DNA of 64,000 nt from Ficedula albicollis (lineage: Eukaryota; Chordata; Aves; Passeriformes; Muscicapidae). Both the position numbers and the translations under genes were made by a program. Numbering within the stretch: position 1 is the stretch's first letter; each line of letters opens with the position of its first letter. The notes beneath the pieces are model-generated. The model was given only the letters and a program-made list of their open reading frames with translations, was not told where the DNA came from and did not search any database. Below are positions 63,701-64,000 of this stretch, piece by piece. The stretch covers positions 26,335,062 through 26,399,061 of the forward strand of contig NC_021678.1 in NCBI RefSeq assembly GCF_000247815.1. The letters are read 5' to 3'.

Positions 63701-64000
63701 TGGCAGCTGGTGGGAGCAACCATGCCTCTTGTGGATTGTGCCTCTGATTTCCACCATGCCTTTTATTTCTGTCTGCCCAAGATTCTTCAGGGAAATCTCC
63801 CACACCAATAAAATTACTCCAACATGCTGACATGAATCGAAGACTGGAAATGCCTGAAAACCACACCCAAGAATAGAATGGGAGACTATATTATAAGTTA
63901 GTTAAAAAGGGAACTGAAACAGCGAGTAGAAGTATTAGGTGAAAGCATGTTGGATGAGTATTATGCAATCCAGCAGTGTGCAGATCTCTGCTCTCAGGAT
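60779..64000. other. non-coding stretch, nothing recognised
   Basis: All open frames are below 90 residues and overlap on both strands. A short direct repeat of TAATTCAGGTA-type words occurs near 61361-61389. No exon, RNA gene or transposon is recognised up to the window end. Confidence 0.55.

Overview
The window looks like nuclear DNA from a bird. The strongest evidence is two fragments of the avian CR1 LINE 3' end. One is on the plus strand (about 17518-17614) and one on the minus strand (about 41849-41960). Both carry the ATTCTATG-type octamer end and the conserved block around GATGTCCCTGCTCATTGC. The rest fits: low CpG, moderately AT-rich, CR1 remnants, microsatellites and LTR-like fragments. 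I cannot identify the species or the chromosomal locus.

I found no protein-coding gene, coding exon, tRNA, rRNA, CRISPR array or prokaryotic-type element that I can support. Open reading frames are short and scattered over all frames, as expected of non-coding vertebrate DNA. The longest ones are products of low-complexity sequence: the TTCC array and the poly-C run. The window is therefore best read as intergenic sequence or the inside of a very large intron.

Layout: 1-17.5 kb is unique-looking non-coding DNA with a few small two-copy duplications and a perfect 10-bp-stem hairpin at 8791. A CR1 fragment lies at 17.5 kb, followed by a T/C-rich stretch that ends in an A-run/C-run/A-run block at 18560-18620. 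At 20.56-20.83 kb there is an LTR-like promoter in which two adjacent segments, one of them holding a TATA box, are tandemly duplicated. From 21 to 37 kb is mostly unremarkable, with duplications at 32.3 and 35.7 kb. A pure TTCC array of at least 621 visible bases spans 37171-38055 and is broken by a 264-base assembly gap. From 38 to 57 kb there are possible regulatory patches, the minus-strand CR1 fragment, a 68-bp duplication and two overlapping hairpins at 45.1 kb. At 57.5 kb there is a second LTR-like promoter. At 59887-60778 an 845-base pure C run sits between T21 and T23; it is the oddest object here and probably at least partly an assembly artefact. The last 3 kb is unremarkable.

There is no set of genes working together in this window, and I found no new biological system. 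The items most worth checking are the poly-C block, the similar A/C/A block at 18.56 kb, and the LTR-like promoter with the duplicated TATA box.
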